From positions 62,001 through 126,000 of the forward strand of contig NZ_JAPJIV010000011.1 in NCBI RefSeq assembly GCF_026241895.1: a stretch of DNA of 64,000 nucleotides, given 5' to 3'. A program made the position numbers and the translations under genes. Of the stretch, positions 1 to 9,723 are shown one piece after another. The notes below the pieces were generated by a model that saw only the letters and a program-made list of their open reading frames with translations, did not search any database and was not told the DNA's origin. Source of the stretch: Pseudomonas sp. RIT-562. Lineage in GTDB: Bacteria > Pseudomonadota > Gammaproteobacteria > Pseudomonadales > Pseudomonadaceae. Position 1 is the first letter of the stretch. Every line of letters begins with the position of its first letter.

Positions 1-1
1 A

Positions 2-916
2 TTGGTGCTGATATCGCCGCGCACCGGCATTCACGTGCCGCCGGTATGGTGGTGGCTGGTGCCGGCCAGCCTGGTGCTGGGTGGGTTTGTCGGATTCCTG
101 GTGTTCCTGCTGGTGCGTCAGCGCCAGTCAATGGACGCCGAGCTCAGCGGTGCCATCCGTCGGGGCGAGCTGCAGGTCTTGTATCAACCCATCTTCGACC
201 TCGACAGCCGCAACTGTGTCGGCGCCGAAGCGTTGCTGCGATGGCGTCGACCGGATGGCACGCTGACCAGCCCGGATCTGTTCATCCCCATGGCCGAGAA
301 TACCGGCCAGATCCGCCAGATGACCGACTTTGTCCTCCAGCGACTGCTGGAGCAACTGGGGCAACTGCTGCGAGCCAACCCCCAGCTTTACATCTCAGTC
401 AATCTCGCCGCGTGCGATGTCATGGTGCCGCGAGTCGGCCAGGTGATGGCCCGCTTGCTGACCCTGCATCGGGTTGCAGCGAAACAAATTGCGTTTGAGG
501 TGACCGAGCGCGGATTGATCGATGTGGTCGTCGCCCGGGAGAACCTGCAAGCGTTGCGCGACGTCGGGCATCAGGTACTGATTGACGATTTCGGCACTGG
601 CTATTGCAGCCTCGCCTACCTGCAAACGCTGCCGGTGGACTGCCTGAAGATCGACAAGGCGTTTATCGATGCCCTGGGACATGACGCTGCCAGCAGCGGT
701 GTGGCACCGCACATCATTCACATGGCGCAGGCCCTGCAACTGAAGGTAATCGCTGAAGGCATCGAGCATGAAGCCCAGGCCGCGTTCCTCAGCAGCGAAG
801 GCGTGAAGTTCGGCCAGGGTTGGCTGTTCGCTCATGCATTGAGCGCGGTGCAATTCATCGAACTGATCACTCGCGGGCGCAGGCTGGCAGGCCGACGCCT
901 GGACGACGAAGCCTGA
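2..916 (+). CDS. EAL-domain cyclic-di-GMP phosphodiesterase, 5' end outside window
   Basis: Hydrolyses cyclic-di-GMP to pGpG, judged from a complete EAL domain. The reading frame is open at the left edge, so the true N-terminus, perhaps a periplasmic sensor domain, is missing; numbering here is from the first in-frame TTG. One membrane helix lies at about residues 16-38, followed by the cytoplasmic EAL domain from about residue 48 to the end. The expected catalytic and metal residues are visible: EAL at 76-78, Asn134, Glu166, the DDFGTG loop at 195-200, Lys217 and Glu252, so I expect an active enzyme. A single helix just before EAL fits the C-terminal part of CSS-motif phosphodiesterases, but the CSS region is not in view. 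It converges on the kinB gene with only 7 bp between the stops. Specific target unknown. Confidence 0.93.
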   Translation: MVLISPRTGIHVPPVWWWLVPASLVLGGFVGFLVFLLVRQRQSMDAELSGAIRRGELQVLYQPIFDLDSRNCVGAEALLRWRRPDGTLTSPDLFIPMAENTGQIRQMTDFVLQRLLEQLGQLLRANPQLYISVNLAACDVMVPRVGQVMARLLTLHRVAAKQIAFEVTERGLIDVVVARENLQALRDVGHQVLIDDFGTGYCSLAYLQTLPVDCLKIDKAFIDALGHDAASSGVAPHIIHMAQALQLKVIAEGIEHEAQAAFLSSEGVKFGQGWLFAHALSAVQFIELITRGRRLAGRRLDDEA

Positions 917-923
917 GACCGCC

Positions 924-2714
924 TCAGACTGCCAGGGCCATGTAGAACTGCGTGCCCTGCCCCGGTCGCGAGTAAACCCCCATTCGCCCACCATGCAGTT
1001 GCACGATTTCCTTGCACAGCGCCAGGCCCAGGCCCGCACCGCCTTTCTTGCGACCCACCTGCACGAAAGGTTCGAAAATCCGCCCTTGCTGGCCGTAGGC
1101 AATTCCCTCGCCATTGTCCTCGACGCTGATGATCACCCGCTCCCCATGGCGTCTGGCCTGCAGGCGAATCTGCCCGCCCGGGGAGGTATGGCGCAGCGCG
1201 TTGTCGATGAGGTTGTCCAGGACGCGGTCCAGCTGCGCCTGGTCGGCTTGCAGCCGGGGCAGCGGGTCCTGCACTTCCACCACCAGATCGATGTCGCTGG
1301 CCAGTGCGGCCCCGGAGAAACGAACCCGGGCTTGTTCCAGCAATTCTTCGATAGAGCATGGCGCCAACGTGAGTTTCTGCAGGCCGTTCTGGTAACGGGA
1401 GAAATTCAGCAGGTCGTTGATCAACTGCATCAGTCGCTGCATTTCTTCGTTTACGGTATCCAGCAGATCGGCTTCGCGAGAATCCTCGGGGAACTTGGCT
1501 CTTTCCCTGAACAAGCCGAACGCCATGTGCATGCCAGTGACCGGTGTCCGCAACTCATGGGAGGCCCGCAGGACGAATTCGCTGCGCACCCGTTCAAAAG
1601 CGCGCTGTTCGGTTACGTCGTGCAACACCATCACCGCGCCGAGGATATGCCCCTGGGTATGGCTGACAGGCGTCAGGCTGTAGGTGAGCAACCTCGACTC
1701 GCCGTCGACTTCGATGCTCAGGTCTTCCGGGGCGCGCTCGAGGGTACCACCGCGCAATACCAGCTGCAGTTGCCCATCAAGCTCCGGACGCTCAAGGGCT
1801 GAACCCAAGCCCTGCCCCAGACGATCAGAGTCCCAACCCAGCTGCCGCTGAGCCACCGGGTTCAAATGCTCAAGGTGTCCTTCGCGGTCGATCATCAACA
1901 AGCCGTCGTCAATGCTGTCGAGCACCGCCTGCAGGCGCTGTTGGCCGGCAAGCAGTTCGTCAACGTTGGTCGCCTGATGCTCGCGCAGGGCTTCAGCCAT
2001 GATGCCGAACCGCTTGGTCAGTAGATTCATCTCTGCGGCTGACGATATCGGCAGAGTGACTTCGAAATTACCCTGGCCAATGTTGTCGGCCGCCTGGGCC
2101 AGTGCCTCGATCGGGGCGCCGAAACGCCTGGCGATAGCATGGGCAGTGACAAATCCGATAATCAGCACCGCCAGGCCGACCAACCCGATCAATCCCGCCA
2201 CCAATAGTGCACGGTCGCGCGCTGCGCGTTCGGTCTCGTAAATTGTATCCAGCGCACGCTTGTGTTCGGTCAGCAGACCATTGCGTAGCTTGTTGAATTT
2301 TTCCGTGAGCTGTTCGTTTCCGCTCAGCAAATGGGTCTGGCTACGTGTTTCAGCGTAAGCCTGCAAAAACTCCTGGTAGTCCGCCTTGGCCTGCTTGAAC
2401 CCGTACTTGAACCCCTCGCCTACCTGTTCGTGGGCGATGCCTTCGTCGAGCAACTGGAAGTAGTGGTCGCGGGATTTATCGAAAGCCGCGCGGTCCGGAT
2501 TTTCGCTCAGCATGACAATCAGCTGATCGCCCAGGGTCTGGCGCAGCTTCAGCCCCAGATCGAGGGCAGCGAAGTTGTTGCGGACCAGCGATTGCTGGGA
2601 GCTGGCCATCTGCATCACGCTGACCAGCCCCAGCAGCAGCCCGAGCAGCGCGACGGTGATCAGCGCCGAGATGCTCAGGAACAGTCGGGTGCGCAACTTC
2701 ATCGCCAGTTTCAT
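924..2714 (-). CDS. kinB: Sensor histidine kinase KinB
   Basis: Membrane sensor kinase of the AlgB/KinB pair, which in P. aeruginosa controls alginate production, virulence and acute-to-chronic switching. From the chosen start the protein has 596 aa: helix at about 10-33, periplasmic loop to about 167, helix at 169-192, HAMP to about 245, a PAS-like region at 258-370, the H box with His386 and Pro391 in an HELRTP motif, then the ATPase domain with an N box (NLIDNALRH) and G boxes DNGEGI and GLGLA. P. aeruginosa KinB has His385 and Pro390 and nearly the same length. An ATG further upstream would overlap the end of algB; I chose the ATG 10 bp after the algB stop. It is the second gene of an algB-kinB operon. 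Confidence 0.95.
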   Translation of the reverse strand: MKLAMKLRTRLFLSISALITVALLGLLLGLVSVMQMASSQQSLVRNNFAALDLGLKLRQTLGDQLIVMLSENPDRAAFDKSRDHYFQLLDEGIAHEQVGEGFKYGFKQAKADYQEFLQAYAETRSQTHLLSGNEQLTEKFNKLRNGLLTEHKRALDTIYETERAARDRALLVAGLIGLVGLAVLIIGFVTAHAIARRFGAPIEALAQAADNIGQGNFEVTLPISSAAEMNLLTKRFGIMAEALREHQATNVDELLAGQQRLQAVLDSIDDGLLMIDREGHLEHLNPVAQRQLGWDSDRLGQGLGSALERPELDGQLQLVLRGGTLERAPEDLSIEVDGESRLLTYSLTPVSHTQGHILGAVMVLHDVTEQRAFERVRSEFVLRASHELRTPVTGMHMAFGLFRERAKFPEDSREADLLDTVNEEMQRLMQLINDLLNFSRYQNGLQKLTLAPCSIEELLEQARVRFSGAALASDIDLVVEVQDPLPRLQADQAQLDRVLDNLIDNALRHTSPGGQIRLQARRHGERVIISVEDNGEGIAYGQQGRIFEPFVQVGRKKGGAGLGLALCKEIVQLHGGRMGVYSRPGQGTQFYMALAV

Positions 2715-2724
2715 CGGGGATGGC

Positions 2725-4071
<1,347 letters not shown>

Positions 4072-4504
4072 TTTCCTACGCTCCTTTAAGAATGATCTTA
4101 GGTTAGTCCCGGAAAAATCGGGCAAGTTGCATGGTCAATTCTGTGCCTTTTCATGCCTGGTCGGGTAGCTATCTACCGAATTGTCAGACAAAGGCTTGAT
4201 TTGGCAGGTTTTTTTTCAAAATAACGGGCTTTGGGCAATTGCCCACGTCCATTTCTGACATCCGCGCCCTCCTCTCAATTCAAAAAGAATGAAAGTTCCT
4301 ACGGCATTATCGTGCATTACGCACGACCGTAGAGAGCTCATCGTGCAGGATGCGTTCAATGTGATTTTCAACAATATTGTAAGTTGTTGTTTTTAAAGGA
4401 CTTTTTCTTCTCAAAAAGCTGGCATGCAGGCTGCAATAGTCTGGGTAATCAGGGCAAAAGATCGCCCACAACAAGATCACCACCGAAGTGGGAGGAGTTT
4501 CCGG
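4072..4504. other. Intergenic region between algB and small membrane protein gene
   Basis: These 433 bp separate two divergent units, so they must hold the promoter of algB (minus) and that of the small-protein/DUF1328/Ivy group (plus). The sequence is AT-richer than its surroundings, with T and A runs near 4208-4222 and 4381-4413. A perfect 14-bp palindrome, TGGGCAATTGCCCA, lies at 4232-4245 and could be an operator. I do not see a convincing coding frame or a clear sigma-54 (GG-N10-GC type) site. Confidence 0.5.
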
Positions 4505-4792
4505 ATGAATCGCCAACGTGCCGCCCAATTGCGCATCTCGCCCCTGCACATCCAGCAAGGTCTGTTCGCTGTACTTGCGCTGTTGATCACCTTGATCGGC
4601 GGTCAGCAATTTCAGCGCTGGGAGCAGAGCCAGCAGCAGGAAGCGCCGCAGTTGTCGTTCAAATATCCGACTCAAACCCACTTCAGTGCCGCCAACAGTC
4701 AAGCGGCGGAAAGCACATCCCTGCGGATGATGGACGTCGACCAGGCACAGCCTGCGGATGAGATGCCTCGTCAGGAACGCTGGGTCTTCTGA
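4505..4792 (+). CDS. Small single-helix membrane protein of unknown function
   Basis: A 95-aa protein that I do not recognise as a named family. It has a short basic N-terminus, one hydrophobic helix at about 18-34, and a polar Gln/Glu-rich tail of about 60 residues expected on the periplasmic side. The ATG at 4505 follows a strong GGGAGGAG ribosome-binding sequence nine bases upstream, which fixes the start and supports real translation. It lies 81 bp upstream of the DUF1328 gene, in the place where P. aeruginosa has a hypothetical gene between algB and gltP. An opposite-strand frame covers the same bases but lacks comparable features. Confidence 0.75.
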   Translation: MNRQRAAQLRISPLHIQQGLFAVLALLITLIGGQQFQRWEQSQQQEAPQLSFKYPTQTHFSAANSQAAESTSLRMMDVDQAQPADEMPRQERWVF

Positions 4793-4813
4793 ATTACCGA
4801 CTTGGCGTGCTAG

Positions 4814-5038
<225 letters not shown>

Positions 5039-5040
5039 AC

Positions 5041-5505
5041 ATGAACGTCTCGTTGAAGACACTGGCAGCCGCCCTGTTACTGGGCGGTAGTGCCATGGCG
5101 ATGGCGGCCAATGATGGCCAGACGCGAGTCAACGAGTTGTTGAACTCTGACCCGCAGTATCGCGAAACGTGGCAAGGCGTGGTGAAGAAGGAAGAACGCC
5201 TGCCGGAATGGGTGATGAACCTGTCCGGCGACGCCGAGCAAATGAATGCAGTAGAAGAAGATGGCGACAAATACCTTGTAGGACCGCTCTGCGAATCGCA
5301 GGCGACCTGTCTCAGCAAGCGTTTGATCGTTGCCGTCAGCTTCGACAAGGATGACGCCTACGGAATGCTGGTTGAAGTACCAGCGGGGCTGCCGGCAGAT
5401 AAGTCGCCGACGCGACATGCGACCTACCGGTTCCTCGGCAAGCCTGATGAGGGCATGCAGACTTTGTTGATGGAACAACTGAAGAAAGATCCGAAGTGGT
5501 ACTGA
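5041..5505 (+). CDS. Ivy-type periplasmic lysozyme inhibitor
   Basis: Probable inhibitor of C-type lysozyme, protecting peptidoglycan from host or internal muramidases in the periplasm. The 154-aa protein starts with a cleavable signal peptide (cut after about residue 22, AMA-AN), and the mature part has the Ivy size and the ending LGKPDEGMQ..KDPKWY typical of the family. The inhibitory loop of E. coli Ivy carries a CKPHDC hexapeptide; here the equivalent Cys pair is Cys84 and Cys90 with ESQAT between, one residue longer and without His, so activity against vertebrate lysozyme is uncertain. In P. aeruginosa a gene of this family also sits between algB and gltP. It follows the DUF1328 gene at 2 bp. 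Confidence 0.8.
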   Translation: MNVSLKTLAAALLLGGSAMAMAANDGQTRVNELLNSDPQYRETWQGVVKKEERLPEWVMNLSGDAEQMNAVEEDGDKYLVGPLCESQATCLSKRLIVAVSFDKDDAYGMLVEVPAGLPADKSPTRHATYRFLGKPDEGMQTLLMEQLKKDPKWY

Positions 5506-6216
5506 GTTTGAAATAGAAAGAGGCCGCAAGGCGTCTTTCCAATGCACTGCCCGATGAAGGCAGATGCATGACCAGGGGGTCGGGACGTTCTGCCTGTTTC
5601 AGGGGCGGAGTGACCTACGGGTACAGGGAGTACCTGCGCAAGGGCCGGGTCAGGAAAAAGCTGCGACGCAGGTTCTCGACATTCAATTTCGAAGAACCTG
5701 CGAAGAGCTTATGCAATCGAGGCATTCGGTTCGTACTTAATCCTCGCTTGCACCCTCCGCTCTACAATTCGAATCAATTACGCCGGAAAATACATTTCCC
5801 AGTGTTTCTTGGCGACCGTACATCGAGAAAAATAACCTGATTTTTCAACGGTATTTTCTTCTCAGACCTCCCTAATTTGCGCCAAAAAAACCTTCTTGTG
5901 CCTGATCAAAAAACGCTCAACATCCGCTGTGATGGCCGGTTCACGGCACTTATGCCTGCCGAAATGTCGTATTCGAACCGGTTGGGACGCCAGTTTCAAT
6001 TAAAAAAGCTCATGCCGATTCGGCATAGGGTAGGCGTTTACGGCATTAGACGCCGCTTCCTTGCATCGGAATAGTTGCGCCTTTTTTCGCCTGCCAGAGA
6101 GCTATCAACAAGCGCTCCGGGGCACCTTATACGGAGGCCGATGCACAAGACTTTTTCGCCACGAGCGTTCCTGTTCCGCGCATCTGCCTGAGTCAAACGC
6201 AAGTAAGGGTAAAGAT
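5506..6216. other. Long non-coding region upstream of gltP
   Basis: These 711 bp contain no frame that looks like a gene; short open frames here have no ribosome site and no recognisable protein. The composition is AT-richer than the coding DNA around it from about 5700 to 6080, with several A/T runs. A perfect 7-1-7 palindrome (ATGCCGA/TCGGCAT) lies at 6012-6026, about 190 bp before the gltP start, and a similar half site (ATGCCTGCCGA) lies at 5952-5962. This is a plausible long promoter or leader region for gltP; I see no known riboswitch. Confidence 0.5.
5518..5538 (+). terminator. Possible terminator after the lysozyme-inhibitor gene
   Basis: Eight-base arms around a GCAA loop with one mismatch (AAGAGGCC and GGCGTCTT), followed by only a few T residues. 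It lies 13 bp after the stop codon. Weak by sequence but well placed. Confidence 0.5.
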
Positions 6217-7548
6217 ATGAAGAAGGCAAAGCTTAGCCTCGCCTGGCAGATCCTAATCGGTCTGGTATTGGGGATTGCAATCGGTGCGCTGCTCAACCAT
6301 TTCGGCGCCGAAAAAGCCTGGTGGATCAGTAATGTTCTGCAACCGGCAGGCGATATCTTTATCCGTCTGATCAAGATGATTGTGATCCCGATCGTGATCT
6401 CTTCGCTGATCGTCGGCATTGCAGGCGTCGGTGACGCGAAAAAACTGGGTAGCATCGGCCTCAAGACCATCATCTACTTCGAGATCGTCACCACGATCGC
6501 TATCGTCGTGGGTCTGGTGCTGGCCAACGTGTTCCACCCGGGCACCGGTATCGACATGAGCACCCTGGGCACTGTGGATATCTCCAAGTACCAGGCAACA
6601 GCCGCGGAGGTGCAGCATGAACACGCGTTCATCGAGACCATCCTCAACCTGATCCCGTCGAACATCTTTGCGGCTATTGCCCGCGGCGAGATGCTGCCGA
6701 TCATTTTCTTCTCGGTGTTGTTCGGCCTCGGTCTGTCGAGCTTGAAGCCTGAATTGCGCGACCCGCTGGTCACCATGTTCCAGGGCGTGTCGGAGAGCAT
6801 GTTCAAAGTCACCCACATGATCATGAACTACGCCCCAATCGGCGTATTTGCCCTGATCGCGGTGACCGTCGCCAACTTCGGCTTCGCCTCCCTGTTGCCA
6901 CTGGCCAAACTGGTGCTGCTGGTTTACTTCGCCATCGCCTTCTTCGCCTTCATGGTGCTGGGCCTGATTGCCCGCCTGTTCGGCTTTTCGGTCATCAAGC
7001 TGATGCGCATCTTCAAGGATGAGCTGGTACTGGCCTACTCCACCGCCAGCTCTGAAACCGTGCTGCCGCGGGTTATCGAGAAGATGGAAGCCTACGGCGC
7101 GCCGAAAGCCATTTGCAGCTTCGTGGTACCCACCGGCTACTCGTTCAATCTCGACGGTTCGACGCTGTATCAAAGCATCGCGGCAATCTTCATTGCCCAG
7201 CTGTACGGCATCGATCTATCCATCAGCCAGCAATTGCTGCTGGTGCTGACCCTGATGGTCACCTCCAAAGGCATCGCCGGTGTACCAGGCGTATCCTTCG
7301 TGGTGCTGCTGGCCACCTTGGGCAGCGTAGGTATTCCACTGGAAGGCCTGGCGTTCATCGCCGGCGTCGACCGCATCATGGACATGGCGCGCACCGCATT
7401 GAACGTGATCGGCAATGCGCTGGCGGTACTGGTTATCTCCCGCTGGGAAGGCATGTACGACGACGAGAAGGGCCAGCGCTACTGGAACTCCCTGCCGCAC
7501 TGGCGCAGCAAGGAAAAACTGCCGGCTGGGGAAATTTCCAAAAGCTGA
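6217..7548 (+). CDS. gltP: Proton/glutamate-aspartate symporter GltP
   Basis: Inner-membrane dicarboxylate/amino acid:cation symporter (DAACS family) that imports glutamate and aspartate with protons. The 443-aa protein has about eight membrane segments and the family signature motifs: the serine-rich SSETVLP stretch, GYSFNLDGS, the TSKGIAGVPG re-entrant loop and GVDRIMDMARTALNV in the substrate site. The frame is open further upstream, but the ATG at 6217 begins the conserved MKKAKLSLAWQI N-terminus and has a GTAAGGG site before it. The gene order algB, small genes, gltP matches P. aeruginosa. A hairpin terminator follows at 7674-7703. Confidence 0.95.
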   Translation: MKKAKLSLAWQILIGLVLGIAIGALLNHFGAEKAWWISNVLQPAGDIFIRLIKMIVIPIVISSLIVGIAGVGDAKKLGSIGLKTIIYFEIVTTIAIVVGLVLANVFHPGTGIDMSTLGTVDISKYQATAAEVQHEHAFIETILNLIPSNIFAAIARGEMLPIIFFSVLFGLGLSSLKPELRDPLVTMFQGVSESMFKVTHMIMNYAPIGVFALIAVTVANFGFASLLPLAKLVLLVYFAIAFFAFMVLGLIARLFGFSVIKLMRIFKDELVLAYSTASSETVLPRVIEKMEAYGAPKAICSFVVPTGYSFNLDGSTLYQSIAAIFIAQLYGIDLSISQQLLLVLTLMVTSKGIAGVPGVSFVVLLATLGSVGIPLEGLAFIAGVDRIMDMARTALNVIGNALAVLVISRWEGMYDDEKGQRYWNSLPHWRSKEKLPAGEISKS

Positions 7549-7560
7549 CGCATAACCCCT

Positions 7561-7650
7561 TGTGGGAGCGGGCTTGCTCGCGAAGAGGCCGGTACATTCA
7601 ACATCTCTGTTGGCCGACCCACCGCCTTCGCGAGCAAGCCCGCTCCCACA
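7561..7650. repeat. REP doublet (inverted pair) after gltP
   Basis: Two inverted copies of a REP-type unit, TGTGGGAGCGGGCTTGCTCG and its reverse complement, about 24 bp each, separated by roughly 40 bp of unrelated sequence. This is the REPIN/BIME arrangement common in the P. fluorescens group. Related units occur at 9013, 15412, 24498 and 29189 in this window. Confidence 0.85.
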
Positions 7651-7673
7651 TTGGGCCTCTGCTAGCAGTAACA

Positions 7674-7703
7674 GACAAACCCCGGAGAAATCCGGGGTTT
7701 GTC
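7674..7703. terminator. Hairpin terminator after gltP
   Basis: A perfect 12-base stem (GACAAACCCCGG with its complement) around an AGAAAT loop, followed by a modest T-rich stretch. It lies between gltP and the next gene, past the REP doublet. Confidence 0.7.
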
Positions 7704-7754
7704 GTTTCTGGCTACCCCGTTATCATTCGCCGCATTCTTTGGGGGATTTGACTG

Positions 7755-8984
7755 ATGCTAAATGGCCTGTGGCTTGGCTTCTTCATCGTGGCCGCCGTAT
7801 CGGCGCTGGCGCAGTGGTTGATCGGCGGCAATGCCGGGATCTTTGCGGCGATGGTGGAAAGCATTTTCGCCATGGCCAAGTTGTCAGTCGAGGTCATGGT
7901 CCTGCTGTTCGGCACCCTCACCCTCTGGCTGGGCTTTCTGCGCATCGCCGAGAAAGCCGGCATCGTTGATTGGCTGGCGAAAGCATTGGGGCCACTGTTC
8001 CTGCGACTGATGCCGGAAGTCCCGGCCGGTCACCCGGCGATCGGCCTGATCACCCTCAACTTCGCCGCCAATGGCCTGGGCCTGGACAACGCTGCCACGC
8101 CAATCGGCTTGAAAGCCATGAAGGCGCTGCAGGAACTCAATCCCAGCCCGACCATTGCCAGCAACGCGCAAATTCTCTTCCTGGTGCTGAATGCCTCTTC
8201 GTTGACGCTACTGCCGGTGACGATCTTCATGTACCGGGCGCAGCAAGGCGCACCCGATCCAACCCTGGTATTCCTGCCAATCCTGCTGGCCACCAGCTGT
8301 TCGACCCTGGTCGGGCTGCTGTCCGTGGCGTTCATGCAACGCCTGCGCCTGTGGGACCCGGTAGTGCTTGCCTACATGATCCCCGGTGCCCTGGCACTCG
8401 GTGGCTTCATGGCGCTGCTGGCGACGCTGTCAGCCACCGCCCTGGCCGGCCTGTCTTCGATTCTCGGCAACTTGACGCTGTTTGGCCTGATCATGCTGTT
8501 CCTGGTGATCGGCGCGCTGCGCAAAGTAAAGGTTTACGAAGCGTTCGTCGAAGGCGCAAAAGAAGGCTTCGATGTAGCGAAAAATCTGCTGCCGTATCTG
8601 GTGGCAATGCTCTGCGCGGTCGGGGTGTTGCGCGCATCCGGGGCGCTGGATTTTGGCCTGGATGGCATTCGCCATTTGGTCGAGTGGGCCGGTTGGGATA
8701 CGCGCTTTGTCGATGCCTTGCCGACGGCGATGGTCAAGCCGTTTTCCGGCAGCGCAGCGCGGGCCATGCTGATCGAAACCATGAAAACATCGGGGGTCGA
8801 CAGCTTCCCGGCGTTGGTGGCGGCGACGATCCAGGGCAGTACCGAGACCACGTTCTATGTGTTGGCGGTGTACTTCGGCGCGGTGGGGATTCAGCGAGCG
8901 CGGCATGCTGTTGGCTGCGCATTATTGGCGGAGTTCGCCGGAGTAGTCGGCGCAATCGCCGTTTGCTACTGGTTCTTCGGCTAA
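7755..8984 (+). CDS. Nucleoside-recognition (SpmA/SpmB-like) membrane protein
   Basis: A 409-aa polytopic membrane protein with two nucleoside-recognition (GATE) domains in tandem, the arrangement that results from fusion of SpmA- and SpmB-like halves. Visible signs are the LNFAANGLGLDNAATPIG motif near residues 95-115 in the first half and the KPFSGSAARAM and QGSTETTFY motifs in the second half. The transported or sensed substrate is unknown; the Bacillus relatives take part in spore-core dehydration, which cannot apply here. A homologue also follows gltP in P. aeruginosa, on the far side of the terminator. The first ATG of the frame is used. Confidence 0.88.
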   Translation: MLNGLWLGFFIVAAVSALAQWLIGGNAGIFAAMVESIFAMAKLSVEVMVLLFGTLTLWLGFLRIAEKAGIVDWLAKALGPLFLRLMPEVPAGHPAIGLITLNFAANGLGLDNAATPIGLKAMKALQELNPSPTIASNAQILFLVLNASSLTLLPVTIFMYRAQQGAPDPTLVFLPILLATSCSTLVGLLSVAFMQRLRLWDPVVLAYMIPGALALGGFMALLATLSATALAGLSSILGNLTLFGLIMLFLVIGALRKVKVYEAFVEGAKEGFDVAKNLLPYLVAMLCAVGVLRASGALDFGLDGIRHLVEWAGWDTRFVDALPTAMVKPFSGSAARAMLIETMKTSGVDSFPALVAATIQGSTETTFYVLAVYFGAVGIQRARHAVGCALLAEFAGVVGAIAVCYWFFG

Positions 8985-9012
8985 TAGCGCAGTCACTGCC
9001 ATAACGTAATTC

Positions 9013-9079
9013 TGTAGGAGCCGGCTTGCCGGCGATGGCGATCTTGAAGTCGTCATCGCTGGCAAGCCAGGCTCCCACA
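9013..9079. repeat. REP-type inverted repeat
   Basis: TGTAGGAGCCGGCTTGCCGG on the left and GGCAAGCCAGGCTCCCACA on the right, separated by about 25 bp. It lies between the convergent nucleoside-recognition and lipoprotein genes and could also stop transcription from both sides. Confidence 0.8.
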
Positions 9080-9099
9080 AGGCCGCATTTCGCCAGCTA

Positions 9100-9723
9100 C
9101 TAATGGGCAACGGGCGCGAGTTTCTGGCCTTGCGCCACCGCCCAATTCACCACCTGCGCCGTCAGCTGATCTGTCGCCTGGCCAAACCCGGCTACCACCG
9201 CCGGCACCTGCACGTCGGTCAATGGCTGACGTACTTCAAAGCGGCGACTGGCGAGGATTCGCTGGTCATAGCCACGCACAAGCAGCGCATCCAGCCGCAC
9301 CACCACACTGGCGGTCGTACCTTGGTATTCGGTCTGAAACGCCTGCAAATTGCCGCCAAGCTCCAGGTCCGCCTGGAAATTGCTGTCGTCAGTACTCAGC
9401 AGCGGCACCCGGCCGTCACGCTGGAAGCCATCCAGTAGGCGATTGCGCAATAGCACCGGCGCCGGATCGCTCCAGCGCGAGGCTTTGTAACTGCTGATCA
9501 GGTCTCCCTGAGGGATAACGGCGATGTTCGGGCTGTTCAACGCCTGGCTGGCCTGAGGCTTGGCCAGGCGCAACGACCAACGCTGCATGGCGCCAGGACT
9601 GGCCGCGACGCCGACCTGAGCGGACGGCAACCGATAGACATCGAATGGTTCGGGCTTGGGTAGGATCGAGCAGGCACTGATCAGCGCAAAACTGGAGAGG
9701 AGCAGGGCGCGGGTCAGCTTCAT
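9100..9723 (-). CDS. ABC-type transport auxiliary lipoprotein of the MCE operon
   Basis: A 207-aa lipoprotein of the PqiC/DUF330 type (auxiliary component of MCE-linked ABC transporters). The N-terminus MKLTRALLLSSFALISAC carries a lipobox with the lipidated Cys at residue 18; the following residues are not Asp, which is compatible with outer-membrane sorting. The core has the family's YRLPSAQ start and repeated beta segments. It is the last gene of a four-gene operon and its ATG overlaps the stop of the MCE gene. Expected role: help pass phospholipid across the periplasm at the outer membrane end, inferred from the family. Confidence 0.88.
   Translation of the reverse strand: MKLTRALLLSSFALISACSILPKPEPFDVYRLPSAQVGVAASPGAMQRWSLRLAKPQASQALNSPNIAVIPQGDLISSYKASRWSDPAPVLLRNRLLDGFQRDGRVPLLSTDDSNFQADLELGGNLQAFQTEYQGTTASVVVRLDALLVRGYDQRILASRRFEVRQPLTDVQVPAVVAGFGQATDQLTAQVVNWAVAQGQKLAPVAH

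Noticed and set aside
7561-9079. Short repeated units as a CRISPR array
   Set aside because: Units are inverted pairs, not regularly spaced direct repeats, and no cas genes are nearby; they are REP-type elements.
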